Notes under the pieces: model-generated
Told to the model about the DNA's origin: nothing
Database searches by the model: none
What the model saw: the letters and a program-made list of their open reading frames with translations, nothing else
Assembly (NCBI RefSeq): GCF_020539525.1
Contig: NZ_JACDXX010000001.1
Coordinates: 330,884-394,883, forward strand
DNA from: Pseudogemmobacter faecipullorum
GTDB lineage: Bacteria; Pseudomonadota; Alphaproteobacteria; Rhodobacterales; Rhodobacteraceae
Direction: 5' to 3'
Length of the DNA: 64,000 nucleotides
Translations under genes and position numbers: made by a program
In this document: in pieces, positions 9,810 through 19,668 of the stretch
Position numbering within the stretch: position 1 is the stretch's first letter
How the letters are laid out: every line of letters starts with the position of its first letter

Positions 9810-10013
9810 ATGAAACTCTATCGTTTTCTTACCGAGGATGACACTGCCGCCTTCTGCCACAAGGTCTCGGCCGCGCTGGCAAAAGGCTGGGAGCTTTACG
9901 GCCCGCCAACCTATGCTTTTGACGCCTCTAACGGCGTGATGCGCTGCGGTCAGGCGGTGGTGAAAGAGGTCGAGGGTGACTATTCGCCCGATGTGAAACT
10001 CGGCCAGCACTAA
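9810..10013 (+). CDS. DUF1737 small protein
   Basis: This 67-residue protein, MKLYRFLTEDDTAAFCHKVS, fits the DUF1737 family, a small domain built around a conserved WELYG-P motif, here KGWELYGPPTYAFD. I prefer the ATG at 9810, five bases after the NnrU stop, to the GTG at 9801 that overlaps it. It lies between the NnrU gene and mch. The function is unknown. Its usual occurrence as a lone small protein gives no further clue. Confidence 0.75.
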   Translation: MKLYRFLTEDDTAAFCHKVSAALAKGWELYGPPTYAFDASNGVMRCGQAVVKEVEGDYSPDVKLGQH

Positions 10014-10062
10014 GGGGCAGAGGGGGCCAGCCCCCCGGCCCCTGACAGGGCCTCCCCCGGTT
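10014..10062. repeat. GC-rich fragment related to the intergenic repeat
   Basis: AGAGGGGGCCAGCCCCCC followed by a CCTCCCCCGG block resembles the GC-rich left part of the repeats at 4640 and 16597. The GGGATATTT-GGACAGATG part is missing, so this is either a decayed copy or an unrelated GC-rich hairpin between the DUF1737 gene and mch. Confidence 0.4.
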
Positions 10063-10111
10063 GTTTTCCACCAGGCAGAAGCTGCTCTGGCATATAAGGG
10101 GGGAGGCCGCG

Positions 10112-11140
10112 ATGAAAACCAATCCGGGCCGTTATTTCGAAGATTATCAGCTCGGCGAGGTGCTGCGTCATGCGGTACCGCGCAGTATTGGTCCGGGCGA
10201 GCGGGCGCTTTATCACGCGCTTTATCCGGCGCGGGCTGCGCTCTATTCCTCGGATGAATTTGCCCGCGCCTCTGGTCTGGCGGCCAGCCCGCTTGATGAT
10301 CTGATCGCCTTCCACACCGTCTTTGGCAAAACCGTTCCGGATGTCTCGCTGAATGCGGTGGCCAATCTTGGCTATGCCGAGGGGCGCTGGCTGAAGCCGG
10401 TCTGGCCCGGCGATACGCTGCGCGCGGAATCCGAAGTAATCGGGCTGAAAGAAAATTCGAACGGCAAATCCGGCGTGCTCTATGTCCGCACCCGTGGCTT
10501 TAACCAGCATGATGAGGTGGTGCTGGAATACAGCCGCTGGGTGATGGTGAAAAAGCGCCGCGATGTGCCGGCCGCTGATCCGGTGGTGCCGGAGCTGAAA
10601 AAAGCCGTGGCCGCCGCCGATCTGGTGGTGCCGGAGGGGCTGGATTTCAGCCGCTATGATTTCGCCCTGGCGGGGGAGCCGCATCGCTGGGGCGATTATG
10701 CCATCGGCGAGAAAATCGACCATATTGATGGCATCACCGTGGAAGAGGCCGAGCATATGCTGGCCACGCGGCTGTGGCAGAATACCTCGAAAGTGCATTT
10801 CGATGTGACCCAGCGCGAGGATGGGCGGCGGCTGATCTATGGCGGCCATGTGATCAGCCTGGCGCGCACCCTTTCGTTCAATGGCCTCGCCAATGCGCAG
10901 ATGATCGTGGCACTGAACGGCGGCGCCCATGCCAATCCCTGTTTCTCGGGTGATACGGTCCGGGCCTGGTCGGAAGTGCTCGACAAAGCCGAGACCCCTG
11001 CCCCCGGCGTCGGCGCGCTGCGGCTGCGGCTGGTGGCGGTCAAACAGGGCGCGGCGCCCTTTGCCCTGAAAGGCGAGGATGGCAGATACCTGCCCGAAGT
11101 GCTGCTGGATCTGGATTACTGGGCGCTGATCCCGCTCTGA
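10112..11140 (+). CDS. mch: Mesaconyl-CoA hydratase (beta-methylmalyl-CoA dehydratase)
   Basis: This is a 342-residue double hot-dog MaoC-type hydratase that interconverts mesaconyl-C1-CoA and beta-methylmalyl-CoA in the ethylmalonyl-CoA pathway. Characteristic stretches are RYFEDYQLGEVLRHAVPR, LNAVANLGYAEGRW and the C-terminal hydratase region RLIYGGHVISLARTLSFNGL with GGAHANPCFSGDTV. The ATG at 10112 lies six bases behind the strong site GGGGGGAGG. Full length and the link to mcl2 make the call firm. Confidence 0.92.
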   Translation: MKTNPGRYFEDYQLGEVLRHAVPRSIGPGERALYHALYPARAALYSSDEFARASGLAASPLDDLIAFHTVFGKTVPDVSLNAVANLGYAEGRWLKPVWPGDTLRAESEVIGLKENSNGKSGVLYVRTRGFNQHDEVVLEYSRWVMVKKRRDVPAADPVVPELKKAVAAADLVVPEGLDFSRYDFALAGEPHRWGDYAIGEKIDHIDGITVEEAEHMLATRLWQNTSKVHFDVTQREDGRRLIYGGHVISLARTLSFNGLANAQMIVALNGGAHANPCFSGDTVRAWSEVLDKAETPAPGVGALRLRLVAVKQGAAPFALKGEDGRYLPEVLLDLDYWALIPL

Positions 11141-11274
11141 CCCGCCCCGGCCGGCACAACCTGTGCTTGTTATACATCTGTTCAACGGCTTATTACGCGG
11201 ATGTAGAATAAATCTTGCGCGACGCAGCTGCCTCGCTTCAGGCTGGTTCAGCCACCTGAAGCGAGGAGACAATT

Positions 11275-11925
11275 ATGTTGAAGCAACAGTACATTTGTGG
11301 CCTGGGGGCCGCGTTTTTTTGCAGCCTTATTCCGATCACCGGCGCAGCCGCCCAGGAGCTGAATCTCTATGGCGGGGCCGCGCTGGAATATTACACCAAA
11401 AATGACGACGGCCCCTCCAAAACCGATCTCAACGGCTATCTGGAGCTGGATTACAACGGGCTTTACGGCGGGATCTGGGCCGAGCTGACCGACTGGGACG
11501 ATTCCAACGAGATCGATCTTTACTTCGGCTATCGCGGCGAAAGCGGCCAGATTTCTTACGATCTCAGCTATTATTACTATGTCTATCCTCAGGTGGATGA
11601 CGCAGATTATGGCGAGATCGTCCTCGCGCTTGGCTATAATGCCACCGACACATTCGGCATCGGTTTTGAGGTCTATCACGACCCCGAAAGCGGCAATGGC
11701 AGCGCCTATATCAACCCCTGGATCACCGCCGGCGATAAACTGACTTTCGATATCTACTGGGGCAAATATGACGAGGGCTTGGGCAGCTTCTCTGAATGGG
11801 AAGCCGGGGTGAAATATGCCCTGTCGGATGAGGTCAGCCTCGGCCTGCGTTATTATGATGGCGAGGAATATGACGATTATATCCGGCTGCAGCTGGCCTG
11901 GGATACCACCCTCTTCACCCGATAA
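11275..11925 (+). CDS. Small outer-membrane beta-barrel, TorF-like putative porin
   Basis: The 216-residue protein has a signal peptide ending in GAAAQ. It then shows alternating short aromatic strands rich in Tyr, Trp and Gly (LNLYGGAALEYYTK, YDLSYYYYVYPQVDD), as in small TorF/Gcw-type barrels. The mature part is strongly acidic. It lies alone between mch and sdhC with a GAGGAG ribosome-binding site and A/T-richer upstream sequence, so it appears to be its own transcription unit. The transported solute is unknown. Confidence 0.65.
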   Translation: MLKQQYICGLGAAFFCSLIPITGAAAQELNLYGGAALEYYTKNDDGPSKTDLNGYLELDYNGLYGGIWAELTDWDDSNEIDLYFGYRGESGQISYDLSYYYYVYPQVDDADYGEIVLALGYNATDTFGIGFEVYHDPESGNGSAYINPWITAGDKLTFDIYWGKYDEGLGSFSEWEAGVKYALSDEVSLGLRYYDGEEYDDYIRLQLAWDTTLFTR

Positions 11926-11972
11926 CCCTGGCCTGCCAGCCCGTAAGACGCTGAGACCTCGCAATCTCTGGC

Positions 11973-12048
11973 TGTGATCCCAGGCCTTCAGGGGGAATCA
12001 CAGTCAGACGCTGCGCCTGTGATCACAGCGCCGACACATGTGATCACA
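11973..12048 (+). promoter_or_regulatory. TGTGATCACA operator array upstream of sdhC
   Basis: Two perfect palindromes TGTGATCACA occur at 12018-12027 and 12039-12048, again exactly 21 bp apart. Degenerate relatives lie at 11973-11982 (TGTGATCCCA) and 11993-12002 (GGGAATCACA). The array ends 174 bases before sdhC, and no other gene lies between. It matches the sucC array in sequence and spacing. The rest of 11926-12222 shows no coding sequence. Confidence 0.8.
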
Positions 12049-12222
12049 TAAATAGTAAAAATTGATCCGGGAGACCGGGACGGTTTGCAAATGCGGCATT
12101 GCCCCTCGTGACTCGGCTGATAAAATCGCTATGACCAGCGATATATCGAAGCGCGCTCTATCGGAACGCTCAGTTCTCGGCGGACCCGGAGCAGAGCTCA
12201 GCCAGCGACGAAGGGACTGAAG

Positions 12223-12618
12223 ATGTCTGCACCAAAACGGGTCGAGCGGCCCCTTTCCCCGTTTATGATCGGCCCCTATTACCGGCCGCAGATCACCTCG
12301 ATCTCATCGATCATGGTTCGCATCACCGGCATCGCCCTGATCGGCTCGATCGCGCTGATCACCGCCTGGATCTTTGCCGCGGCCGTGTCGGAAGATCTGT
12401 TCGCCTGCGTGAACTGGCTGGTCACCTCCTGGCTCGGCACGCTGATCTTTGTTCTGTCGGCCTGGGCGGCCTGGTATCACCTGCTGGGCGGGCTGCGTCA
12501 CTTCCTGTTTGACGCCGGCAAGGGCATGGAAATCGGCACCGCTGAAAAGCTGGGCCTGCTTATGTTTGCCGGTGCCACGGTTCTGACCGTGCTGACCGTC
12601 ATCGTCGCTATCTTCTGA
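12223..12618 (+). CDS. sdhC: Succinate dehydrogenase cytochrome b556 subunit
   Basis: This is the membrane anchor of complex II, 131 residues with three transmembrane helices. It helps bind heme b and reduces ubiquinone. The N-terminus shows the family pattern RPLSPFMIGPYYRPQITSIS-SIMVRITG, with the quinone-site Ser and Arg present. The heme-ligand region is WYHLLGGLRHFLFDAGKG. It is the first gene of the sdh operon, downstream of the TGTGATCACA array, and sdhD follows after five bases. Confidence 0.95.
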   Translation: MSAPKRVERPLSPFMIGPYYRPQITSISSIMVRITGIALIGSIALITAWIFAAAVSEDLFACVNWLVTSWLGTLIFVLSAWAAWYHLLGGLRHFLFDAGKGMEIGTAEKLGLLMFAGATVLTVLTVIVAIF

Positions 12619-12623
12619 GGGTT

Positions 12624-13001
12624 ATGAACATGCGTTACCTGACCCCCCGCAAACGTGCCGAAGGCCATGGTGCTGCCCGTTCCGGCACCGCGCATCACAT
12701 TGCGATGACCGTTTCCGGCTGGGCGCTGGTCTTCCTGGTCCCGGCGTTCATCTTCGTGCTGGCCCGCACCATCGGTGGCCCGCTTGCCGATGTGCGCGCC
12801 ACTTTCGCCAATCCCTGCGTGGCCATCCTGACCGCGCTCTTCCTCTTCGTCGGCCTGCGCCATTTCGCAAAAGGCATCCAGTCGACCTTTGAGGATTACA
12901 CCCATGGCTTCACCCGTGAAGCCCTGATCATGCTGGCCAATGCTGTTGCCTGGCTGCTGATTGCCGCAGGGTTCTATGCCCTGCTCAAGCTCGCGCTCTG
13001 A
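12624..13001 (+). CDS. sdhD: Succinate dehydrogenase membrane anchor subunit
   Basis: This is the second membrane anchor of complex II, 125 residues with three hydrophobic segments. The family features are [19 protein letters not shown] in the first helix and [16 protein letters not shown] between helices 2 and 3, which corresponds to the heme and quinone region with its Asp-Tyr pair. An in-frame ATG at 12630 is an alternative start. sdhA begins 11 bases after the stop. Confidence 0.94.
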   Translation: MNMRYLTPRKRAEGHGAARSGTAHHIAMTVSGWALVFLVPAFIFVLARTIGGPLADVRATFANPCVAILTALFLFVGLRHFAKGIQSTFEDYTHGFTREALIMLANAVAWLLIAAGFYALLKLAL

Positions 13002-13012
13002 GAGGCCCTGAT

Positions 13013-14821
13013 ATGACTGCTGCATATACCTATGAGACCCACGATTATGACGTGGTCGTGGTGGGTGCCGGTGGCGCAGGTCTGCGCGCGACCCTCGGCA
13101 TGGCCGAACAGGGGCTGCGCACCGCCTGTGTGACCAAGGTCTTCCCGACCCGCTCGCATACTGTCGCCGCCCAGGGTGGCATCGCCGCCTCGCTCGCCAA
13201 TATGGGCCCCGATAACTGGCAGTGGCATATGTATGACACTGTGAAGGGCTCGGACTGGCTCGGTGATACCGATGCGATGGAATATCTGGCGCGCTCGGCC
13301 CCGGCAGCGGTCTATGAGCTCGAACATTACGGCGTGCCCTTCTCGCGCACCGAAGAGGGCAAGATCTACCAGCGCCCGTTCGGTGGCCATACCACCGAAT
13401 TCGGTGAAGGCCCGCCGGTGCAGCGCACCTGCGCCGCCGCCGACCGTACCGGCCATGCCATTCTGCACACGCTCTACGGCCAGTCGCTGAAGAATAACGC
13501 AGAATTCTACATCGAATATTTCGCCCTCGATCTGATCATCACCGATGGCCGCTGCACCGGCGTGATCTGCTGGAAGCTTGATGACGGCACGATCCACGTC
13601 TTCAACGCCAAAATGGTCGTGCTGGCGACCGGCGGCTATGGCCGCGCCTATTTCTCGGCCACCTCAGCCCATACCTGCACCGGCGACGGTGGTGGCATGG
13701 TCGCCCGTGCTGGCCTGCCGCTGCAGGATATGGAATTCGTTCAGTTCCACCCGACCGGCATCTATGGATCGGGCTGCCTGATCACCGAAGGCGCGCGCGG
13801 CGAGGGTGGCTATCTGACCAACTCGAACGGCGAGCGTTTCATGGAGCGCTATGCGCCCCATTACAAAGATCTCGCGCCGCGGGACTATGTATCGCGTTGC
13901 ATGACCATGGAAATCCGTGAGGGCCGTGGTGTGGGCGAGCATGGCGATCACATCCACCTGCACCTGAACCACCTGCCGAAAGAGACGCTGGATCTGCGTC
14001 TGCCGGGCATTTCGGAATCGGCCAAGATCTTTGCCGGGGTCGATCTGACCAAAGAGCCGATCCCGGTTCTGCCGACGGTGCATTACAATATGGGCGGCAT
14101 TCCCACCAACTACTGGGGTGAGGTGCTCAACCCGACCGCTGAAAATCCCGATGCGATCTTCCCGGGGCTGATGGCGGTGGGGGAGGCTGGCTGTGCCAGC
14201 GTGCATGGCGCAAACCGCCTTGGTTCGAACTCGCTGATCGACCTCGTGGTCTTCGGCCGGGCCGCCGCGATCCGCGCTGGCCAGGTGATCGACCGCGCCT
14301 CGCAGGTGCCTTCGACCAATAAAGGCGAAGTCGATAAGGCGCTTGGCCGCTTTGACGATCTGCGCAATGCCAAAGGCGCGATCCCGACCGCCGAGCTGCG
14401 CCTTGAGATGCAGCGCACCATGCAGCGCGATGCTGCGGTGTTCCGCGCCGAGGAAACCCTCGCCGAGGGCGAAAAGGCGATGACCGAGATCGCTGGCAAG
14501 CAAGGCGATCTGAAGGTCACCGACCGTTCGCTGATCTGGAACAGCGATCTGATGGAAACGCTGGAACTGACCAACCTGATGCCGAATGCTCTGGCCACGA
14601 TCTATGGTGCCCATGCCCGCACCGAGAGCCGCGGTGCCCATGCGCATGAGGATCACCCGCAGCGCGATGACGTGAACTGGCGCAAACACAGCCTGGCCCG
14701 GATCGAAGGCTATAACAAAGTCAGCCTTGATTACCGCGCCGTGAAACTCGATCCGCTGACGACTGAGGCCGAAGGTGGCATCAGCCTGAAGAAGATCGCC
14801 CCTGCCGAGCGTAAATTCTGA
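13013..14821 (+). CDS. sdhA: Succinate dehydrogenase flavoprotein subunit
   Basis: This is the catalytic FAD subunit oxidising succinate to fumarate, 602 residues, full length. The FAD-binding Rossmann motif is [17 protein letters not shown]. The histidine for covalent FAD attachment is in [14 protein letters not shown]. The active-site stretches are [46 protein letters not shown] and [18 protein letters not shown]. Its stop TGA overlaps the next ATG (TGATG), coupling it to a lipoprotein gene and not to sdhB directly. Confidence 0.98.
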   Translation: MTAAYTYETHDYDVVVVGAGGAGLRATLGMAEQGLRTACVTKVFPTRSHTVAAQGGIAASLANMGPDNWQWHMYDTVKGSDWLGDTDAMEYLARSAPAAVYELEHYGVPFSRTEEGKIYQRPFGGHTTEFGEGPPVQRTCAAADRTGHAILHTLYGQSLKNNAEFYIEYFALDLIITDGRCTGVICWKLDDGTIHVFNAKMVVLATGGYGRAYFSATSAHTCTGDGGGMVARAGLPLQDMEFVQFHPTGIYGSGCLITEGARGEGGYLTNSNGERFMERYAPHYKDLAPRDYVSRCMTMEIREGRGVGEHGDHIHLHLNHLPKETLDLRLPGISESAKIFAGVDLTKEPIPVLPTVHYNMGGIPTNYWGEVLNPTAENPDAIFPGLMAVGEAGCASVHGANRLGSNSLIDLVVFGRAAAIRAGQVIDRASQVPSTNKGEVDKALGRFDDLRNAKGAIPTAELRLEMQRTMQRDAAVFRAEETLAEGEKAMTEIAGKQGDLKVTDRSLIWNSDLMETLELTNLMPNALATIYGAHARTESRGAHAHEDHPQRDDVNWRKHSLARIEGYNKVSLDYRAVKLDPLTTEAEGGISLKKIAPAERKF

Positions 14822-15165
14822 TGCGCGCCGCGCTTCTTCTTGCCTGTCTTGCTTTGCCTGCCTGTGTGGCGGGCGAAGCGGTCATGCAGGAAACCAGCCG
14901 CAGCCTCGCCCGCACGGCGGTGAATGGCGCCGCCCGGCAGTATCTGCCGGGCGTGACGGTCACCCCCTTCACCGATTGCATCATCAATAATGCGCAGACC
15001 GGCGAGCTGCTGCAGCTGGCGCAATCGGCCTCGCAGGGCGCCAATGGTGTCACCCAGGCCTGGCCGGTGGTGCAGACTGTCATGCAGCGCCCTGAAGCCA
15101 TGCAATGTCTGACCGGCCAGCTTTCGGCCGGACAGATGATCCAGGTCGGAGGTTTCCTGCTGTGA
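14821..15165 (+). CDS. Small lipoprotein 1 inside the sdh operon
   Basis: The 114-residue protein starts [18 protein letters not shown], a lipoprotein signal with the lipobox LPAC. The mature part is small, with a TDCIINNAQTGELLQLAQ helix and a second cysteine in MQCLTG. It is coupled to sdhA (TGATG) and to the next lipoprotein (TGATG at 15163-15167). It shares layout with lipoprotein 2 (Cys-Ile followed by an EL/EI helix, then an RP-A--C motif), so the two look like tandem paralogs. The role is unknown. Confidence 0.8.
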   Translation: MRAALLLACLALPACVAGEAVMQETSRSLARTAVNGAARQYLPGVTVTPFTDCIINNAQTGELLQLAQSASQGANGVTQAWPVVQTVMQRPEAMQCLTGQLSAGQMIQVGGFLL

Positions 15166-15482
15166 TGCTGCGCTTTCTCCCCGTTTTGCTGGCTGTGCCG
15201 GTTCTCGCCGCCTGCGATCCGCAGGCTCTGGCCGATAAGACCACCCGCAATATCGCCTTTGGCGTGGTGCGCCCGGTGGTGGCCCGGGATCTGCCGGAAG
15301 GTCCGGCCCAGCAGGCCACGAACTGCATCCTCGATGCGGCCCGGATCGAAGAGATCCGCGCCCTCGCCCGTGACACCGGGGTCGAGGCGGGTTCGCTGAC
15401 GCGGGAGAATGTGCGCAATATCGCTTTGCGCCCGGCAGCCCAGGCCTGTTTCCAGGCCCATAACCTGCCGCCGGTGCGCTGA
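15165..15482 (+). CDS. Small lipoprotein 2 inside the sdh operon
   Basis: The 105-residue protein starts MLRFLPVLLAVPVLAACDPQ with lipobox LAAC. The mature part has the segment TNCILDAARIEEIRALAR, which aligns with TDCIINNAQTGELLQLAQ of lipoprotein 1, and a later cysteine in RPAAQACF. I chose the ATG at 15165, which overlaps the previous stop, and not the in-frame start at 15105 inside the upstream gene. It may be a paralog of lipoprotein 1. The function is unknown. Confidence 0.8.
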   Translation: MLRFLPVLLAVPVLAACDPQALADKTTRNIAFGVVRPVVARDLPEGPAQQATNCILDAARIEEIRALARDTGVEAGSLTRENVRNIALRPAAQACFQAHNLPPVR

Positions 15483-15483
15483 G

Positions 15484-15798
15484 ATGTGGCGCCGCCTTTC
15501 CCTCCTCCCGCTCGCCGCCCTCGCTGTGCTGAGCGCCTGCGGGCCGCTGCCGGTGGGCGTGGCCGAGCAGCAATGTCTTCAGGCCGCGCGTGAGGCGCGG
15601 GGCCCGACCGGCACCGCCGGCCTGGGGGTGGTGTCGCGCAATGGCACGGTCCGCCCGGCCTCAAAGCTTGATGTGACGATTTCCTCAGACTGGCTGCGGG
15701 GCGCTGATCCCAATGCCGTCTATGAGACCTGTGTGGTCTCGAAATCCGGGCAGGCGCCGACGCGTCCGCTCTCCCAAAGATCCGACTGGAAAGGCTGA
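15484..15798 (+). CDS. Small lipoprotein 3 inside the sdh operon
   Basis: The 104-residue protein starts MWRRLSLLPLAALAVLSACGP with lipobox LSAC. The mature domain is predicted beta-rich (TAGLGVVSRNGTVRP, LDVTISSDWLRG) with cysteines in EQQCLQAA and YETCVVS that could form a disulfide. It does not resemble lipoproteins 1 and 2. It begins one base after lipoprotein 2 and ends three bases before sdhB, so it is certainly part of the sdh transcript. The function is unknown. Confidence 0.8.
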   Translation: MWRRLSLLPLAALAVLSACGPLPVGVAEQQCLQAAREARGPTGTAGLGVVSRNGTVRPASKLDVTISSDWLRGADPNAVYETCVVSKSGQAPTRPLSQRSDWKG

Positions 15799-15801
15799 CC
15801 C

Positions 15802-16581
15802 ATGGTCCAGTTCTCGCTTCCCAAGAACTCCAAGGTACGCACCGGCAAAACCTGGCCCCGGCCGGCAGATGCGAAGAATGTGCGCGCCTTCCGCATTTAC
15901 CGCTGGGATCCCGATACCGGCGAGAACCCGCGGGTCGATACCTATTATCTCGACATGGACAAATGCGGCCCGATGGTGCTGGACGCGCTGATCAAGATCA
16001 AGAATGAGATTGATCCGACCCTGACCTTCCGCCGCTCGTGCCGCGAAGGGATCTGCGGTTCCTGCGCGATGAATATCGATGGTGGCAACCATCTGGCCTG
16101 TATCTATGGTCTTGATGAGATCAAGGGCGATGTCTCGATCTATCCGCTGCCGCATATGTCGGTGGTGAAAGACCTGATCCCGGATCTGACGCATTTCTAT
16201 GCCCAGCATGCCTCGATCATGCCCTGGCTGGAAACCAAGACCAATACCCCGGCCAAGGAATGGCGCCAGTCGATCGAGGATCGCAAGAAGCTCGACGGTC
16301 TTTATGAATGCGTGATGTGCGCCAGCTGCTCGACCTCCTGCCCGAGCTACTGGTGGAACAGCGAGAAATATCTCGGGCCGGCGGCGCTGCTGCATGCCTA
16401 TCGCTGGATCATCGACAGCCGCGATGAAGCCACCGGCGAGCGTCTCGACGCGCTGGAGGATCCCTTCAAGCTCTACCGCTGCCACACCATTATGAACTGC
16501 ACCAAAACCTGCCCCAAGGGTCTGAACCCGGCGGCGGCGATTGCCCAGATCAAGAAGATGATGGTCGAGCGCGTCGCCTGA
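15802..16581 (+). CDS. sdhB: Succinate dehydrogenase iron-sulfur subunit
   Basis: This is the electron-transfer subunit of complex II, 259 residues, carrying three clusters. The [2Fe-2S] ligands are in [16 protein letters not shown] with a later Cys in HLACIYG. The [4Fe-4S] and [3Fe-4S] ligands are in [16 protein letters not shown] and [17 protein letters not shown]. It is full length and ends the sdh operon, followed directly by a long inverted repeat that probably terminates or stabilises the transcript. Confidence 0.97.
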   Translation: MVQFSLPKNSKVRTGKTWPRPADAKNVRAFRIYRWDPDTGENPRVDTYYLDMDKCGPMVLDALIKIKNEIDPTLTFRRSCREGICGSCAMNIDGGNHLACIYGLDEIKGDVSIYPLPHMSVVKDLIPDLTHFYAQHASIMPWLETKTNTPAKEWRQSIEDRKKLDGLYECVMCASCSTSCPSYWWNSEKYLGPAALLHAYRWIIDSRDEATGERLDALEDPFKLYRCHTIMNCTKTCPKGLNPAAAIAQIKKMMVERVA

Positions 16582-16596
16582 CGCAGGAAACAAAGT

Positions 16597-16690
16597 GAGG
16601 GGGCGCTGCCCCCTCGCCCCCGGGATATTTAAGGACAGATGAAAATCGCATTGCAGATTTCAGCTATCCTTAAATATCCCCGCCGGAGGC
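16597..16690. repeat. Two-ended intergenic repeat after sdhB with a 14-bp perfect stem
   Basis: The left end is a perfect hairpin (GAGGGGGC-GCT-GCCCCCTC) followed by CCCCCGGGATATTTAAGGACAGATGA. The right end is the inverse, ending TCCTTAAATATCCCCGCCGGAGGC. GGGATATTTAAGGA (16622-16635) pairs perfectly with TCCTTAAATATCCC (16667-16680), with an inner stem TGAAAATC/GATTTCA. It lies 15 bases after sdhB and is the best-paired copy of the family in this window. Confidence 0.8.
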
Positions 16691-16727
16691 TCTCCGGCCT
16701 GAGAAGAGGCGCAGCAGCGGTTTTGAA

Positions 16728-16943
16728 ATGCTGGTGATCTTCCCGCTTGGACTTCTGCTGCTGTTTTTTGGCCTGTGGTATTACCGGCGCGGCTCGACGC
16801 TGACCCGCGCCTGCCGCTGGCGGCTGCGCCGCGACATCGGCGAAGGACATTTCCGCTGCGAAGCCTGTGGCGCCGGGCTTGACCTCGCGCCAGGGCAGGA
16901 GCCGCGCCAGTGCCTGCGCGGCCCCCGGCAGGATCAGCAATAG
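16728..16943 (+). CDS. Possible small membrane protein with a CxxC motif
   Basis: This 71-residue frame starts MLVIFPLGLLLLFFGLWYYRRG, a single transmembrane helix, followed by an arginine-rich stretch and FRCEACGAGLDL, a CxxC pair that could bind zinc. It overlaps the 3' end of the convergent aldo/keto reductase by ten bases. The ribosome-binding site is weak and distant (GAGAAGAGG, about 19 bases upstream). It looks like a genuine small gene because of the coherent membrane-plus-zinc layout, but it may be spurious. Confidence 0.45.
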   Translation: MLVIFPLGLLLLFFGLWYYRRGSTLTRACRWRLRRDIGEGHFRCEACGAGLDLAPGQEPRQCLRGPRQDQQ

Positions 16944-17914
16944 CTCTCAACCCCGGTCCTCTGGCTGGCGGCGTAACGCGCCCCGGCGGCGAAGCCTGCG
17001 GGCAGGATCTGCGCAATTTCTGCCAGATCAGCCGCCCCCAGCCGGATCTGCTCCGCTTTGCCCCAGGAGCGCAGATGCAGCGCGGCGCGCGTGCCCGGGA
17101 TCGGCAGCAGATGCGGCGCCTGATGCAGGATCCAGGCCAGCGCCAGCGCCGGGCAGCTATAGCCGCGCGCCAGGGCAAAGGCGCGGAACCGCGCCACGGC
17201 GGCGAGGTTTTCCGGCAGATTCACCGCGCTGAACCGCGGGTTCTGGCTGCGAAACGGATCCATGGGCCGCGCCAGCGGCTGATCGCCAAAGATACCACGG
17301 CCAAGCGGAGAAAAAGCCACGAAGCTGACCCCAAGTTCCGCACAGGCAGAGATCAGCCCCAGCTCGGGCAGGCGGGTCCAGAGCGAATATTCATTCTGCA
17401 CCGCCATGACCGGATGCACCGCATGGGCGCGGCGCAAAGTGGCGGGTGAGACCTCGGAAAGGCCATATCCGCCGATCTTCCCCTCTTCCACCAGGCGCTG
17501 CATACTGCCCGCCACCTCTTCCACCGGGCGCTCAGCTTCGCGCCGGTGCAGATAGAACAGCTCGATATGATCGCGGCCGAGCCGCTTCAGCGAGGCTTCC
17601 AGCTCGGCCCGCAGATAGGCCGCCTCATTGTTGATCTGCCGGGGCGGGCCGGGAATGATCGCGGCTTTGGTGGCAAGAACCACGCCCTGCCCCGGCGCAA
17701 TCCGCCGGGCTTTCAGCCAGGCGCCCACCACCGCTTCCGACCGGCCCATGCCATAGATATTGGCAATATCGATATGACTGATGCCGGCCTCACGCGCCGC
17801 ATCGAGCGTGGCAAAGCTTTCTGCCTCATCGGTCGGCCCGTACATACCGCCAAGCGACATCGCCCCCAGACCGATGGCCCCGACCTCGTGCTGTCCAAGA
17901 TATCTTTTCTGCAT
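16934..17914 (-). CDS. Aldo/keto reductase
   Basis: This is an NADPH-dependent aldo/keto reductase of 326 residues with a TIM-barrel fold. The catalytic tetrad region is visible: the Asp and Tyr in ISHIDIANIYGMGRSEAVVG, the Lys in VVLATKAAI, and the His in IELFYLHRREAERPVE. The cofactor-binding end has FSPLGRGIFG and LPIPGTR. The ATG at 17914 follows GGAAGCAGATCG. The frame extends further upstream without family similarity. The substrate is unknown. Relatives reduce a wide range of aldehydes. Confidence 0.9.
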   Translation of the reverse strand: MQKRYLGQHEVGAIGLGAMSLGGMYGPTDEAESFATLDAAREAGISHIDIANIYGMGRSEAVVGAWLKARRIAPGQGVVLATKAAIIPGPPRQINNEAAYLRAELEASLKRLGRDHIELFYLHRREAERPVEEVAGSMQRLVEEGKIGGYGLSEVSPATLRRAHAVHPVMAVQNEYSLWTRLPELGLISACAELGVSFVAFSPLGRGIFGDQPLARPMDPFRSQNPRFSAVNLPENLAAVARFRAFALARGYSCPALALAWILHQAPHLLPIPGTRAALHLRSWGKAEQIRLGAADLAEIAQILPAGFAAGARYAASQRTGVESYC

Positions 17915-18097
17915 CGATCTGCTTCCTTTCCTCAGAGGCGGCCTAACAGAACGGAGCGAATCGGAAGAGGCAAGAGGCGGTGAAGCCATCTGCGCCGCGC
18001 CTGAGGGATTTCTGTCCCGTGGGGGGCGGCAAATGAAAAGGCGCGGGGGGGGAAAATCCCCGCCCGCGCCTGTTCTGAATGCGTCTGCGCCGAAGGA

Positions 18098-19570
<1,473 letters not shown>

Positions 19571-19668
19571 CTACATTACGCCGAAAGTAACCTCAATAAT
19601 GACGAAATATGCAGTTTCTACCGGCAATATGCCGGAAGAAACGCAAACTGCGACATCAAAGCGCGGCC

